Shown piece by piece: positions 49,369 to 57,651 of a stretch of DNA of 64,000 bases. The number at the start of each line of letters is the position of its first letter. Position 1 is the first letter of the stretch. This stretch comes from Microbacterium pullorum. Its GTDB lineage: Bacteria > Actinomycetota > Actinomycetes > Actinomycetales > Microbacteriaceae. A program made the translations under genes and the position numbers. Below the pieces are notes generated by a model. The model was not told where the DNA came from. It saw only the letters and a program-made list of their open reading frames with translations, and did no database searches. The stretch is taken from contig NZ_JACSQP010000004.1 of NCBI RefSeq assembly GCF_014836535.1, positions 371,715 through 435,714 on the forward strand. Reading direction: 5' to 3'.

Positions 49369-51623
49369 CCGACGCCGCACCGCTGTCTGACGCTGAGCGT
49401 ATCGATGACTTGCTGTCGCGCATGACGCTCGAGGAGAAAGCCGGACAGCTGACCCAGTTCTTCTATCTCAAGATCGAGCAGAGCGCAGAGGTCGACCTGG
49501 ATTCCATTCCCGAGGAGTATCGCGCCTATGTTGAGCAACCGGCGATGGTCGAGGCGGCCATCGATCGCGGCGCGACAGGTTCCGTCCTTTTCGTGACCGA
49601 ACCTGCACTCGCGAACAGGCTGCAACGGCGGGCGGTCGAGGAGACCCGGCTCGGCATCCCTCTGCTCTTCGGCTCCGATGTGATCCATGGAATGCGGACG
49701 ATCTTCCCCGTTCCGATCGCTCTCGCGGCGACCTGGTCGCCGTCGACGATCGAACTCGCGCAGGCGACCGCGGCACGCGAAGCACGCGCTTCCGGCGTCC
49801 ACTGGACGTTCGCTCCGATGGTCGACATCACGCGAGATGCACGCTGGGGCAGGATCGTGGAGGGCGCCGGCGAGGACCCGGTGCTCGGGGCGGCCGCGGC
49901 GGCCGCTGCAGTGAGAGGCTTCCAAGGCACGCTCGGCCTGGAGAACGTCCTCGCGGGGCCCAAGCATTTCGCGGGGTATGGGGCTGCCCGTGGCGGGCGC
50001 GACTATGACGACGCGGAAGTCTCCGACTCCGAACTGTGGAACGTCTATTTCCCGCCCTTCCGGGCGGCGATCGATGCCGGCGCGGAGAACGTGATGAGCG
50101 CCTACATGGATCTCAACGGGGTTCCGGCCTCCGCCAACACTTGGCTGCTGACCGACGTCCTGCGGCGCGAAATGGGTTTCGAAGGCTTCGTCGTCTCGGA
50201 TGCCGATGCCGTGCGTTCGCTGGAGACTCAGCACTTCGCAACGGACCAGGCTGATGCTGCGGTCCGTGCGCTCAGCGCCGGTCTCGACATGGAGATGTGC
50301 ATGTTCGACCCGGCGTCGTGGCGGCTGCCGCAGGCGATCAGGGACGGCGCGATCGCGGAGGCGACGCTGGATCAGGCCGTGGGTCGGGTGCTCCGGGCCA
50401 AGCTGCGATTGGGTCTGTTCGAGAACCCGTACGTCGAGGAATCCGCGGCCGCCCGCGTCTTGAACGATCCTTCACACCGTGCAAGAGCGCGCGCGGCAGC
50501 GGAAGAGTCCTTCGTGCTGCTCAAGAACGACGGGGCGACACTTCCCCTCGATGCAGAGTCTCTCCGGTCGGTCGCGGTGATCGGCCAGCTGGCCGACAGC
50601 AGGCGCGACACCCTCGGACCGTGGGTCGGCGAGCACGACATCGCCGAGACGGTGACGATCCTCGACGGATTGCGAAGGCGTCTCGGTGGCGCGGTGCGGG
50701 TCGAGCACGAGGCGGGTGCCGGAATCCCGGAGCGCGTCTTCCCGTCCATGTTCGATCACGGCGATGGCGATCTGGAGATCACCCCCTCAGATTACGACGA
50801 CGACGCGGCGATCGGCAGCGCCGTCGCATTGGCGGCACAGAGCGATGTCGCCATCGTTGTCGTGGGCCAGCGGCAGAACCAGATCGGCGAGAGATCGTCC
50901 GTGTCGTCCCTGCGCCTGGGTGGGCGCCAAGAGGAGCAATTGCAGCGGATCGCTGCGACGGGAACCCCTGTCGTGCTCCTGGTCATGGCGGGCCGTCCCC
51001 TCGACCTGCGATGGGCCGACGCCCACGTCCCCGCCATCCTCGAGGTGTGGTATCCGGGAACTGCAGGCGGCGACGCCGTGGCGGCCACCCTTATCGGCGA
51101 TGTCTCGCCGGCAGGCCGTCTTCCCTTCACCTGGCCGCGTCACGAGGGCCAGGTGCCCATGGTCTACTCGCACAACCGCACGTTCAAGCCCGATGAGCAG
51201 AACGCTCGCTATTTCGACGAAGAGGGCTCCCCTCTGTATCCCTTCGGCCATGGGCTTTCCTACGGACAGTTCGAGTATGCGGACCTTCGTGTCGACCGGT
51301 CCTCGGTCGCCGTGGGGGAGTCGGTCACGGTGTCCGTGGCGGTCACGAACGTCTCCGACCGTCCGGCCGGCGATGTCGTGCAGCTCTACATCCATCAGCG
51401 CAGCGGCACGTCCTCGCGCCCCATCAAGGAGCTCAAGGGATTCGAGCGCGTGCACGTTCCCGCCGGGGAAACCGCGCAGGTGAGCTTCGTCCTCGGCCCG
51501 TCGGAGCTTCGATATTGGAGCGCCGCCACACGGGGCTACGTCCAAGACGCCACGACGATCGACCTCTGGGCCGGGGGGAGTTCAACCGCGACCTTGACCA
51601 CTCAACTGGAGATCACACCGTGA
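49365..51623 (+). CDS. GH3 family beta-glucosidase/xylosidase
   Basis: This 752-residue enzyme belongs to the BglX-like GH3 branch: 'MTLEEKAGQL', 'DVIHGMRTIFPVPIALAATW', 'GPKHFAGYGAARGGRDYD' and the nucleophile Asp in 'GFVVSDADAV'. The sandwich and fibronectin-like domains follow ('FTWPRHEGQVPMVYSHNR', 'YPFGHGLSYGQF'). The ATG at 49365 overlaps the esterase stop; the ATG at 49356 is too close to AGGAGG to be used. No signal peptide, unlike many periplasmic BglX proteins, so it is cytoplasmic. Confidence 0.92.
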   Translation: MTDAAPLSDAERIDDLLSRMTLEEKAGQLTQFFYLKIEQSAEVDLDSIPEEYRAYVEQPAMVEAAIDRGATGSVLFVTEPALANRLQRRAVEETRLGIPLLFGSDVIHGMRTIFPVPIALAATWSPSTIELAQATAAREARASGVHWTFAPMVDITRDARWGRIVEGAGEDPVLGAAAAAAAVRGFQGTLGLENVLAGPKHFAGYGAARGGRDYDDAEVSDSELWNVYFPPFRAAIDAGAENVMSAYMDLNGVPASANTWLLTDVLRREMGFEGFVVSDADAVRSLETQHFATDQADAAVRALSAGLDMEMCMFDPASWRLPQAIRDGAIAEATLDQAVGRVLRAKLRLGLFENPYVEESAAARVLNDPSHRARARAAAEESFVLLKNDGATLPLDAESLRSVAVIGQLADSRRDTLGPWVGEHDIAETVTILDGLRRRLGGAVRVEHEAGAGIPERVFPSMFDHGDGDLEITPSDYDDDAAIGSAVALAAQSDVAIVVVGQRQNQIGERSSVSSLRLGGRQEEQLQRIAATGTPVVLLVMAGRPLDLRWADAHVPAILEVWYPGTAGGDAVAATLIGDVSPAGRLPFTWPRHEGQVPMVYSHNRTFKPDEQNARYFDEEGSPLYPFGHGLSYGQFEYADLRVDRSSVAVGESVTVSVAVTNVSDRPAGDVVQLYIHQRSGTSSRPIKELKGFERVHVPAGETAQVSFVLGPSELRYWSAATRGYVQDATTIDLWAGGSSTATLTTQLEITP

Positions 51624-52747
51624 CGGGACTCACCTCATCAGTGCCGCCGGGGGGCCCGGTCGTCACGACCGTGCGCGGTGACATCGCGCCCGAAGAACTC
51701 GGCATGACATCGATGCACGAGCACCTCAACGCCGACATGGAGATCCTCACCAGGGTCGCCAAACAGTTCGGCTTCCCCCCGCCTCCGGCCGAGATGCTGA
51801 CGCTGGAGAACCACAACCTCGCCTTCCTGCGCAGCGGTGCGGCGATCTTCTCCGAGGCGAGTATGACGGCCGGTGACATCGACTTCACCGCCGCCGAGCT
51901 CGGGTTCTTCCGCGCGGTCGGTGGTCGCTCGATCGTGGATCCTTCGCCCATCGGCATCCGCGGCGACGTCACCCAACTGCGGGAAGCATCGCGGCAGGCC
52001 GACGTGCACGTGGTGTGCGCGACCGGGCTGTACACGGCTGCGAATCGTCCCGACGAGTACGCGGGGTGGACCGAGGAACAGCAGCACGAGCTGTTCCTTC
52101 GTGACGTCACCGAGGGGATCGACGGATCGGACGTCCGTGCCGGCATCCTGAAGTGCGCGCTCAGTGCGGTGTCGGCGGACGCTCCGCTCGACGAGGTGGA
52201 ACTGGCGACTCTGCGCGCGTGCGCGCGGGTCTCTCAGGAGACGGGGGTGTCGGTTCACGTCCACAGTGCGTTCCCGATGACGGGCGACCACGTGCTGCGG
52301 GGCCTTTCGCTGTTGGTCGATGAGATGTCTCTGGAACCCGGCCGTGTCGTCATGATGCACATGGACTCGTTCCTGCGGCCCTGGGACTCGCGAAGCAGGT
52401 ACATCGACTCGCTGGACGCCGTGAAGTCCGTCGACGTCACCGGGGTGCAGCGCGTACTCGACCGTGGCGTCACCGTGGGCTTCGATTCGTGGGGCTCGAA
52501 CGTCGACCTGCTGCCGCAGGACGACGATCGCCTCAAGGCTCTGCTTCACCTCGTACGCTCCGGCTACGACGGGCAGATCGTCCTCGGTCACGATGTGACC
52601 CAGAAGCCCCAGGGTGTCAGCTACGGCGGCACCGGTTTCACGTGGTTCCCGGCGCTGATCCCGCCCGTGCTCGCGCAGGCGGGCGTGGGGGAGGACGCCT
52701 ACCGACGCATGACCACCGACAACCCGGCGCGGGTTCTCGCGCACTGA
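51620..52747 (+). CDS. Phosphotriesterase-family metal-dependent hydrolase
   Basis: This 375-residue TIM-barrel hydrolase has 'EELGMTSMHEHLNADMEI' (HxH metal motif), the carbamylated Lys position in 'AGILKCALSA', His ligands in 'SVHVHSAFPM' and 'VVMMHMDS', and Asp in 'VLGHDVTQK'. The family includes phosphotriesterases, PTE-like lactonases and sugar-linked enzymes. The GTG start overlaps the GH3 stop by 4 bases. Placed between a glycosidase and a dehydrogenase, it may open a lactone made by the next enzyme. The function is inferred from context. Confidence 0.8.
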   Translation: MTGLTSSVPPGGPVVTTVRGDIAPEELGMTSMHEHLNADMEILTRVAKQFGFPPPPAEMLTLENHNLAFLRSGAAIFSEASMTAGDIDFTAAELGFFRAVGGRSIVDPSPIGIRGDVTQLREASRQADVHVVCATGLYTAANRPDEYAGWTEEQQHELFLRDVTEGIDGSDVRAGILKCALSAVSADAPLDEVELATLRACARVSQETGVSVHVHSAFPMTGDHVLRGLSLLVDEMSLEPGRVVMMHMDSFLRPWDSRSRYIDSLDAVKSVDVTGVQRVLDRGVTVGFDSWGSNVDLLPQDDDRLKALLHLVRSGYDGQIVLGHDVTQKPQGVSYGGTGFTWFPALIPPVLAQAGVGEDAYRRMTTDNPARVLAH

Positions 52748-52762
52748 AGGAGACCCACAAGC

Positions 52763-53782
52763 ATGAGAAGCGTCCTCCTCTCCGGACCGCAGCAACTCGA
52801 GATCCGCGAGATCGAGCCGCCGATCGCGGGCGATGACGACATCGTCGTGCGCATCCGCGCGTGCGGCATCTGCGGTGCAGACCCGCACGCGGTCGCGCAG
52901 GGAACGATCATCCCCGGCGCCGCGCAGACCGCGCTCGGCCACGAGCCGGCAGGTGAGATCGTCGAGGTGGGTGCCCACGTGCGCGACCTCGCCGTCGGCG
53001 ACCGTGTCGTGATCGATCCGACGAAGGTCGCCGACGCGATCATCGGCGGCGGCGGGCCGCAGGGGGCGCTCTCCGACCTCGTCGCCGTCCGCGGCGCCGT
53101 CGCGGGCGAGAGCGTGATCCCCTTCGCCGCGCACGTCCCCTGGCACGTCGCGGCGCTCGCCGAGCCTCTCGCGGTGGCCCGTCGGGCGGTGGACAGGACC
53201 CATCCGCAGCCCCACCACACGGCGGTCGTGTTCGGCGCCGGCCCGGTCGGGCTGGGAGCGCTGCTCGCCCTCAAGAGCTACGGCGTCGGGCACGTCGTCG
53301 TCGCGGATATCCAGCAGGGCCGCCTCGAGATCGCGCTCGAACTCGGCGCCGATGCGGTGATCGACTCCAGTGCCGAAGACGTGCGTGAGCGCCTGGTGGA
53401 GCTGCAGGGTTCGGGGGCCGACGCGTTCGGTCGGCAAGGGCTGCCCGGCACAGACATCTACATCGACGCCGCCGGGGTGCGACCCGTGCTCGACACCGTG
53501 TTCGCCGGGCCCAAAAGCGGTGCGATCCTCGCCATCGTCGGGATCCACCAGCGGCCCGTCGAGGTGGACTTCCAGAGCCTCATCCCCTCGGAGCTCGCCA
53601 TCGTCCACTCGATGGGACACCCCGGCTCGGAGATGCGCGAGGTCGTCGCCGACATCGTCGCGAACACCGACAAGTACGCGCGCATCGTCAGCGACCTCAT
53701 CCCGCTCGACAGGGTCGCCGAGGCGATCGACCTCGCCGGTCGTCCGGGCGCGAGCCGCAAGGTGGTCGTCACGCTGGACTGA
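52763..53782 (+). CDS. Zinc-type alcohol/polyol dehydrogenase (MDR family)
   Basis: This 339-residue MDR dehydrogenase has catalytic zinc ligands in 'ACGICGADPHAV' and 'LGHEPAGEIVEVG' and the NAD site 'VFGAGPVGLGALLAL'. The structural zinc lobe with four Cys is missing, as in some sorbitol-type enzymes. It follows the lactonase-like gene after 15 nt and ends the plus-strand glycoside operon. It would oxidise a sugar or polyol to a ketone or lactone. Confidence 0.87.
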   Translation: MRSVLLSGPQQLEIREIEPPIAGDDDIVVRIRACGICGADPHAVAQGTIIPGAAQTALGHEPAGEIVEVGAHVRDLAVGDRVVIDPTKVADAIIGGGGPQGALSDLVAVRGAVAGESVIPFAAHVPWHVAALAEPLAVARRAVDRTHPQPHHTAVVFGAGPVGLGALLALKSYGVGHVVVADIQQGRLEIALELGADAVIDSSAEDVRERLVELQGSGADAFGRQGLPGTDIYIDAAGVRPVLDTVFAGPKSGAILAIVGIHQRPVEVDFQSLIPSELAIVHSMGHPGSEMREVVADIVANTDKYARIVSDLIPLDRVAEAIDLAGRPGASRKVVVTLD

Positions 53783-53804
53783 TCGGCGGCGGTGGCGGGG
53801 ACCC

Positions 53805-54374
53805 CTACCGGGGAACCTCGCGCACGACGCGCGCGGGAGAGCCGACCGCGATGGATGCCGCGGGGACGTCCTTGGTGACGACGGAGCCCGCACCCACCAC
53901 GGCGTCGTCGCCGATGGTGACCCCCGGCAGCACGGTGACGTTCGCGCCGAGCCAGACATTCCGGCCGATGACGACGGGGGAGGGGATGAGGTCGCTGCGT
54001 CGCGACGGGCGCATGTCGTGATTCAGGGTGGCGATCACCACGTTATGGCCGATGAGGCAGTCGTCACCGATGGTGATGCCGCCCTGGTCCTGGAAGCGGC
54101 ATCCGGAGTTGATGAAGACGCGCTCGCCGAGGGTGATGTTCTTTCCGAAGTCCGCGGTGAACGGCGGGAAGAGCGTCACCGTCTCGGCCACGGGGCGCCC
54201 CGTCAGCTGGGTGAGCAGCTCGCGCACCCGGGCGGGCTCGCGGTAGCCGGCGTTGAGCTCGCCGGCGATGCGCAGCGCTTCTTGGCTGGTCTCGTGCATG
54301 ACGGCGTGACCGGGGGATCCGCCGGTGATCGTCTCGCCTGCGTCGAGGGCGGCCAGCAGTTCGGTGAGCGTCAT
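53805..54374 (-). CDS. Maltose/galactoside O-acetyltransferase family protein
   Basis: This 189-residue left-handed beta-helix acetyltransferase has the N-terminal 'ELLAALDAGETITGGSPG' Maa/LacA cap domain, hexapeptide repeats ('ITIGDDCLIGHNVVIA', 'GRNVWLGANVTVLPGVTIGD') and the catalytic His in 'ATLNHDMRPS'. It adds acetyl groups to sugars from acetyl-CoA, often for detoxification. It is convergent with the dehydrogenase gene, 22 nt apart. Confidence 0.9.
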   Translation of the reverse strand: MTLTELLAALDAGETITGGSPGHAVMHETSQEALRIAGELNAGYREPARVRELLTQLTGRPVAETVTLFPPFTADFGKNITLGERVFINSGCRFQDQGGITIGDDCLIGHNVVIATLNHDMRPSRRSDLIPSPVVIGRNVWLGANVTVLPGVTIGDDAVVGAGSVVTKDVPAASIAVGSPARVVREVPR

Positions 54375-54480
54375 GCGGTACCTCCGTGCAGATGGGACGG
54401 CAGCGATGAGCCTACCTCCGGCTGCGCGATCGCCGAGATGCGCCGGGACCTTGTGCCCGGTCCGGGTTGGCCGACGCTTC

Positions 54481-54486
54481 TAGGGT
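54481..54486 (+). promoter_or_regulatory. Leaderless -10 box of a membrane protein gene
   Basis: TAGGGT ends 6 nt before the ATG at 54493, and no ribosome binding site is seen. The same hexamer and spacing occur before the regulator gene at 58. Confidence 0.45.
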
Positions 54487-54492
54487 CGCACC

Positions 54493-55212
54493 ATGATGAC
54501 CGTCCCCGGCGCCCGTGCCCCGGCGTGGGCTGTCCTCTACCGCACTGCGGGGTGGGCAGGAGTCCTGTTCGTCGCGTGTGGTGTCGCAGCTCTCAACCTG
54601 TACGCGATCGACACCCCGCCGGTGACAGGGGGAGAGGCCACGCTTCTCTTCATCACGGATCACACGCAGACGTATGTCGCGCAGCAGCTCCTGTGGCTGC
54701 TTCCCTCCGTTCTTGCTGTCGTCGTCTTCGTCGCCCTCTTCATCGTGCTGTTCGAGGTCGATCCGAGTCTGAGTGTGCTCGGGCTGGCGATCGGAGGGGG
54801 CTCGTGGGTCGCGCTCATCGCCGTACCGGTCACCAGCGAAGGAGCCCTTTCGCTGGTGTATCTCGCCGACCGCTTCGCGGTCGCATCGTCGACCTCTGCG
54901 AGCACGTATGTCGCCGCTGCCGAGGCGATCATCGCCGAGAACAACACGCCGTCGCTGGCCGGTGTGCTCTCTCCGCTCGGCGTGCTCCTCATGTCGATCC
55001 CGATGGCGAAATGTGCGTTTCCCAGATGGATCGGTTGGGTGGGGCTGGCGACCGGCGGGCTCGGGCTGGCGAGCGAGGCGCTCAGATTCGCTGTCCCCAA
55101 TCTGTATGCGGTGTACGGCCCCCTGCTGTGGTTCTGGTTCGGGGCGGTGGGTGTGCGTCTTCTCCTGCTGTCGCGCAGTGTCGCGGCCCGCTCCGCTGCC
55201 GGCTCGCCGTGA
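54493..55212 (+). CDS. DUF4386-like integral membrane protein
   Basis: This 239-residue protein has about six hydrophobic segments, for example 'WAGVLFVACGVAALNLYAI', 'SVLAVVVFVALFIVLFEV' and 'WIGWVGLATGGLGLASEAL'. The pattern resembles DUF4386 proteins of unknown function. ATG codons at 54493 and 54496 are both possible; the -10 spacing favours the first. It has its own promoter and no operon partner. The function is not known. Confidence 0.7.
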   Translation: MMTVPGARAPAWAVLYRTAGWAGVLFVACGVAALNLYAIDTPPVTGGEATLLFITDHTQTYVAQQLLWLLPSVLAVVVFVALFIVLFEVDPSLSVLGLAIGGGSWVALIAVPVTSEGALSLVYLADRFAVASSTSASTYVAAAEAIIAENNTPSLAGVLSPLGVLLMSIPMAKCAFPRWIGWVGLATGGLGLASEALRFAVPNLYAVYGPLLWFWFGAVGVRLLLLSRSVAARSAAGSP

Positions 55213-55243
55213 AGCAGCAGGTGGGATGCGGATCGGATCCGCT

Positions 55244-55693
55244 TCAGTGAGATTCGGACGCCGGGATCGGCAGGCGGCCCATGCGCAAGAGGATGGCGAA
55301 CCTGTCGGGGACGCCCCAGTGCTCGACGATGAGCCCGCCCTGCACGCGGGCGATGTCGATCACGGTGAAGTGCACGGCCTTGCCGGTGGGCGGCCCGAAG
55401 AACGGCCCGGTATTGGTCGCGGTCCCCTCGGCGCGCACCCACGCGATGTCCCCGCTCTCGGCCCAGTCCTCCACCGTGAATCGCAGGTCGGGCATGCCGC
55501 GGTGCACATCTGCGATGCCGCGCTTGACCTTCGCGATGGCCTCGGCGCCCGAGCCGGCGAGACCGAACTGATGCTCCACGAGGTGCGGTGAGCACAGCTC
55601 GTCGACGATGTCGGTGTTCCCCGTGGCGAAGCCCTCGTGCAGCATCCGCTCGAGTACCTCCACTCCCACGGAGCGCTTCTCTTCAGTGTTCAT
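55244..55693 (-). CDS. SnoaL-like ester cyclase family protein
   Basis: This 149-residue protein has the cone-shaped SnoaL/NTF2-like fold: 'MLHEGFATGNTDIVDELCSP', 'LVEHQFGL' and 'GGLIVEHWGVPDRFAILLRM'. Such proteins act as cyclases, isomerases or small-molecule binders. AAAGG precedes the ATG. It is divergent from a TetR gene and shares a 76-bp spacer that holds a large inverted repeat, so it is the likely target of that regulator. Confidence 0.82.
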   Translation of the reverse strand: MNTEEKRSVGVEVLERMLHEGFATGNTDIVDELCSPHLVEHQFGLAGSGAEAIAKVKRGIADVHRGMPDLRFTVEDWAESGDIAWVRAEGTATNTGPFFGPPTGKAVHFTVIDIARVQGGLIVEHWGVPDRFAILLRMGRLPIPASESH

Positions 55694-55721
55694 GACGAGC
55701 CTTTCGTTACAGTTGACGTGC

Positions 55722-55757
55722 AGTCAGTGCAGTAGTAGTGCAATGACTGCACTGACT
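55722..55757. promoter_or_regulatory. 12-bp perfect inverted repeat, candidate TetR operator
   Basis: AGTCAGTGCAGT (55722-55733) and ACTGCACTGACT (55746-55757) are exact inverses separated by 12 nt. The right arm reaches the first base of TAGTGT (55757-55762), the -10-like box of the TetR gene. Binding would shut the regulator and probably the SnoaL-like gene too. Confidence 0.65.
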
Positions 55758-55769
55758 AGTGTTGATCGC

Positions 55770-56387
55770 GTGGAGAGCGACGTCAAGACCCCCGTCTCGT
55801 CGTACCGGCAGGAACAGGCCGAGGCGACGAAGATCCGCATCGCCGAGTCGGCGCAGCGGCTCTTCGCGAGCGAGGGCTACGGCGCGACCAGCATGGACGC
55901 GATCGCGCGGGCGGCGGGGGTGGCGAACCGCACGGTGTACGCGGCGTTCGGGGCGAAGCGCGAGATCCTGAATCTCATCTGCGAACGCTGGCTCGAGCGG
56001 GCGGGTGCCCGCCGTCTGGCCGACGAGATCCTCACCGAACCGCACCCGCTGCTGCGACTGCGGGGCGCGGCGCATTGGTTGACGGTGCTGTATTCAACCG
56101 ATTTCGATGTCGTGCGCATTCTGGATGCCGCGATCGACGAGGACGCAGAGACGCGCACTCTGCTGCGCTCGAAGCTGCGAGGCCGCAACCGCCTGATGGA
56201 CCGCCTCATCTCGTCTGTCGAGAGCCGACTCGCCGTCCCGGTCGCCGACGCGCAGGCCCTCTTCCGCGCCTACGCGGCGCCGGGCGTCTACGGCGAGCTC
56301 GTGGTGAACAGCGGGTGGAGCGTCGAGCGGTTCGAGCAGTGGCTCGCGGACGCGCTCGTCACGCAGTGCGTGCCCGACGCCGACTGA
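55770..56387 (+). CDS. TetR family transcriptional regulator
   Basis: This 205-residue regulator has 'RIAESAQRLFASEGYGATSM' and 'IARAAGVANRTVYAAFGAK' (helix-turn-helix), then a TetR ligand domain with a C-terminal 'YGELVVNSGWSVERFEQWLA'. I chose the GTG at 55770 because TAGTGT lies 7 nt before it; an ATG at 55743 lies inside the operator and is unlikely. It is divergent from the SnoaL-like gene. It probably represses itself and that gene in response to a small molecule. Confidence 0.83.
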   Translation: MESDVKTPVSSYRQEQAEATKIRIAESAQRLFASEGYGATSMDAIARAAGVANRTVYAAFGAKREILNLICERWLERAGARRLADEILTEPHPLLRLRGAAHWLTVLYSTDFDVVRILDAAIDEDAETRTLLRSKLRGRNRLMDRLISSVESRLAVPVADAQALFRAYAAPGVYGELVVNSGWSVERFEQWLADALVTQCVPDAD

Positions 56388-56502
56388 TCCGGCCGACATC
56401 GGGAGCGAGGCCGGCGCAGACCGATGGCGCAGCATGGCCGCTGTGTCCACGACTGCGCCCTCCGCTCGCCTGAGCGTTCCGGGCGCGGCGATCGCGGCGG
56501 GT

Positions 56503-57276
56503 TCAGTGGCGTGCGGCCGCGCCGTCACCGCTCACGGGCGTGGTGCCCGCGGCGTCTGCGAGCATCGCGTGCGCGAGGCGGGTGGAGCCGGCGACGGCCG
56601 CGGGCATGACGGCGACGGCGCCGAGCGGCACGAGGAAGCACAGCTGCGTGGCCAGACCGAACCCGAACGCGCGCCCGCGGTGGGCGCGCAACAGGCGCCG
56701 GCGCTCGTGGCGGCCGATTCCGCGCGCGGTGAGCGCCCGCGACGTCAACTCGTCGGCGAGCAGCCAGCCGGTCAGCACGACGCCGGTCACCGCTCCCAGC
56801 GGCGCGCCGATCACCGGCACCAGTCCGCCGAGCGCCGCGAGCAGGGCGACGCCCACCCCGCGCGCCACCAGCGCGAGCGCATCGCCGACGGAGCGCCAGA
56901 ATCCGTAGGGGGTGTCCAGCGGGGCGCTGCCGGCATCCGCCTCGACGGCGCGCCAGATGCGCTCGTAGAGCGGCTCACCGACGACGAGCGCGAGGGCGGT
57001 GAACGACACCACCATGACGACCACCGCTGCCGCGAACACCGCGGTGCCGGCGGCGATGCGCGCGACGGCCAGCCAGAGCGCCGGCCAGCCGTCGGCGAAG
57101 GGAGTCAGTGCCTCCGCGATCGAGGGGAGGAATACAGCCAGGGTGACCAGGCCGGCCAGGAAAAGTGCCCCCACGAGGGCCGCCGGCACGAGGCCCAGAG
57201 CCATCAACCGCGGGCGGCTGCGCCACAGCGCGAACCCGCCGACCAGATCGGTCACGCCCCGCATCAGTTCTCGCAT
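56503..57276 (-). CDS. EI24/CysZ-like membrane protein
   Basis: This 257-residue membrane protein has at least four hydrophobic segments ('LGLVPAALVGALFLAGLVTL', 'GTAVFAAAVVVMVVSFTALA', 'LVPVIGAPLGAVTGVVLTGW') and the family start 'GVTDLVGGFALWRSRPRL'. EI24-type proteins include the sulfate-related CysZ, but actinobacterial members are uncharacterised. The ATG at 57276 is 8 nt after TACGCT, so it may be leaderless; an ATG at 57264 is the alternative. It has no operon partner. Confidence 0.8.
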   Translation of the reverse strand: MRELMRGVTDLVGGFALWRSRPRLMALGLVPAALVGALFLAGLVTLAVFLPSIAEALTPFADGWPALWLAVARIAAGTAVFAAAVVVMVVSFTALALVVGEPLYERIWRAVEADAGSAPLDTPYGFWRSVGDALALVARGVGVALLAALGGLVPVIGAPLGAVTGVVLTGWLLADELTSRALTARGIGRHERRRLLRAHRGRAFGFGLATQLCFLVPLGAVAVMPAAVAGSTRLAHAMLADAAGTTPVSGDGAAARH

Positions 57277-57651
57277 CGCCCACCAGCGTAGAGCGTGCCG
57301 GGGCAGGACCGGCGTCGAGGGGTGGGGCGGCCGGGACCGCTGCGTCTCGAGCGAGTCGGTGGCGCCCCCCGGGCCACCGATCCGCCGGGAGCGTCCCGGC
57401 CACCCGCCCTCCCCAGAGCAATCTCGCTGCCCCGTTGCGTTGCCGCGCGGGCGCAGCGCACTGTCGAACTCCCGCTCGGGTGCGGGGGTGCAGTTCCACG
57501 CTAGCCCGCTGCCGTGCGCTGGCCGGGTGCGCGGGGGCTTCCCGGACGTTCCCGGACGGCCGCACACGGCGCCCCGCCGCGCCGGGGTGGGGGCCGACCG
57601 CGCGATATGCTCCTCCTCGGCGGGCAACGCCGCAACGTGGGGGAGTGACGA
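57277..57651. other. GC-rich spacer with a tandem decamer
   Basis: No credible gene is seen in this 375-bp divergent spacer. TTCCCGGACG is repeated in tandem at 57539-57558. TATGCT (57606-57611) is a likely -10 box for the gene at 57652. The decamer pair lies about 50 nt upstream of that box and could be an activator or repressor site. Confidence 0.35.
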
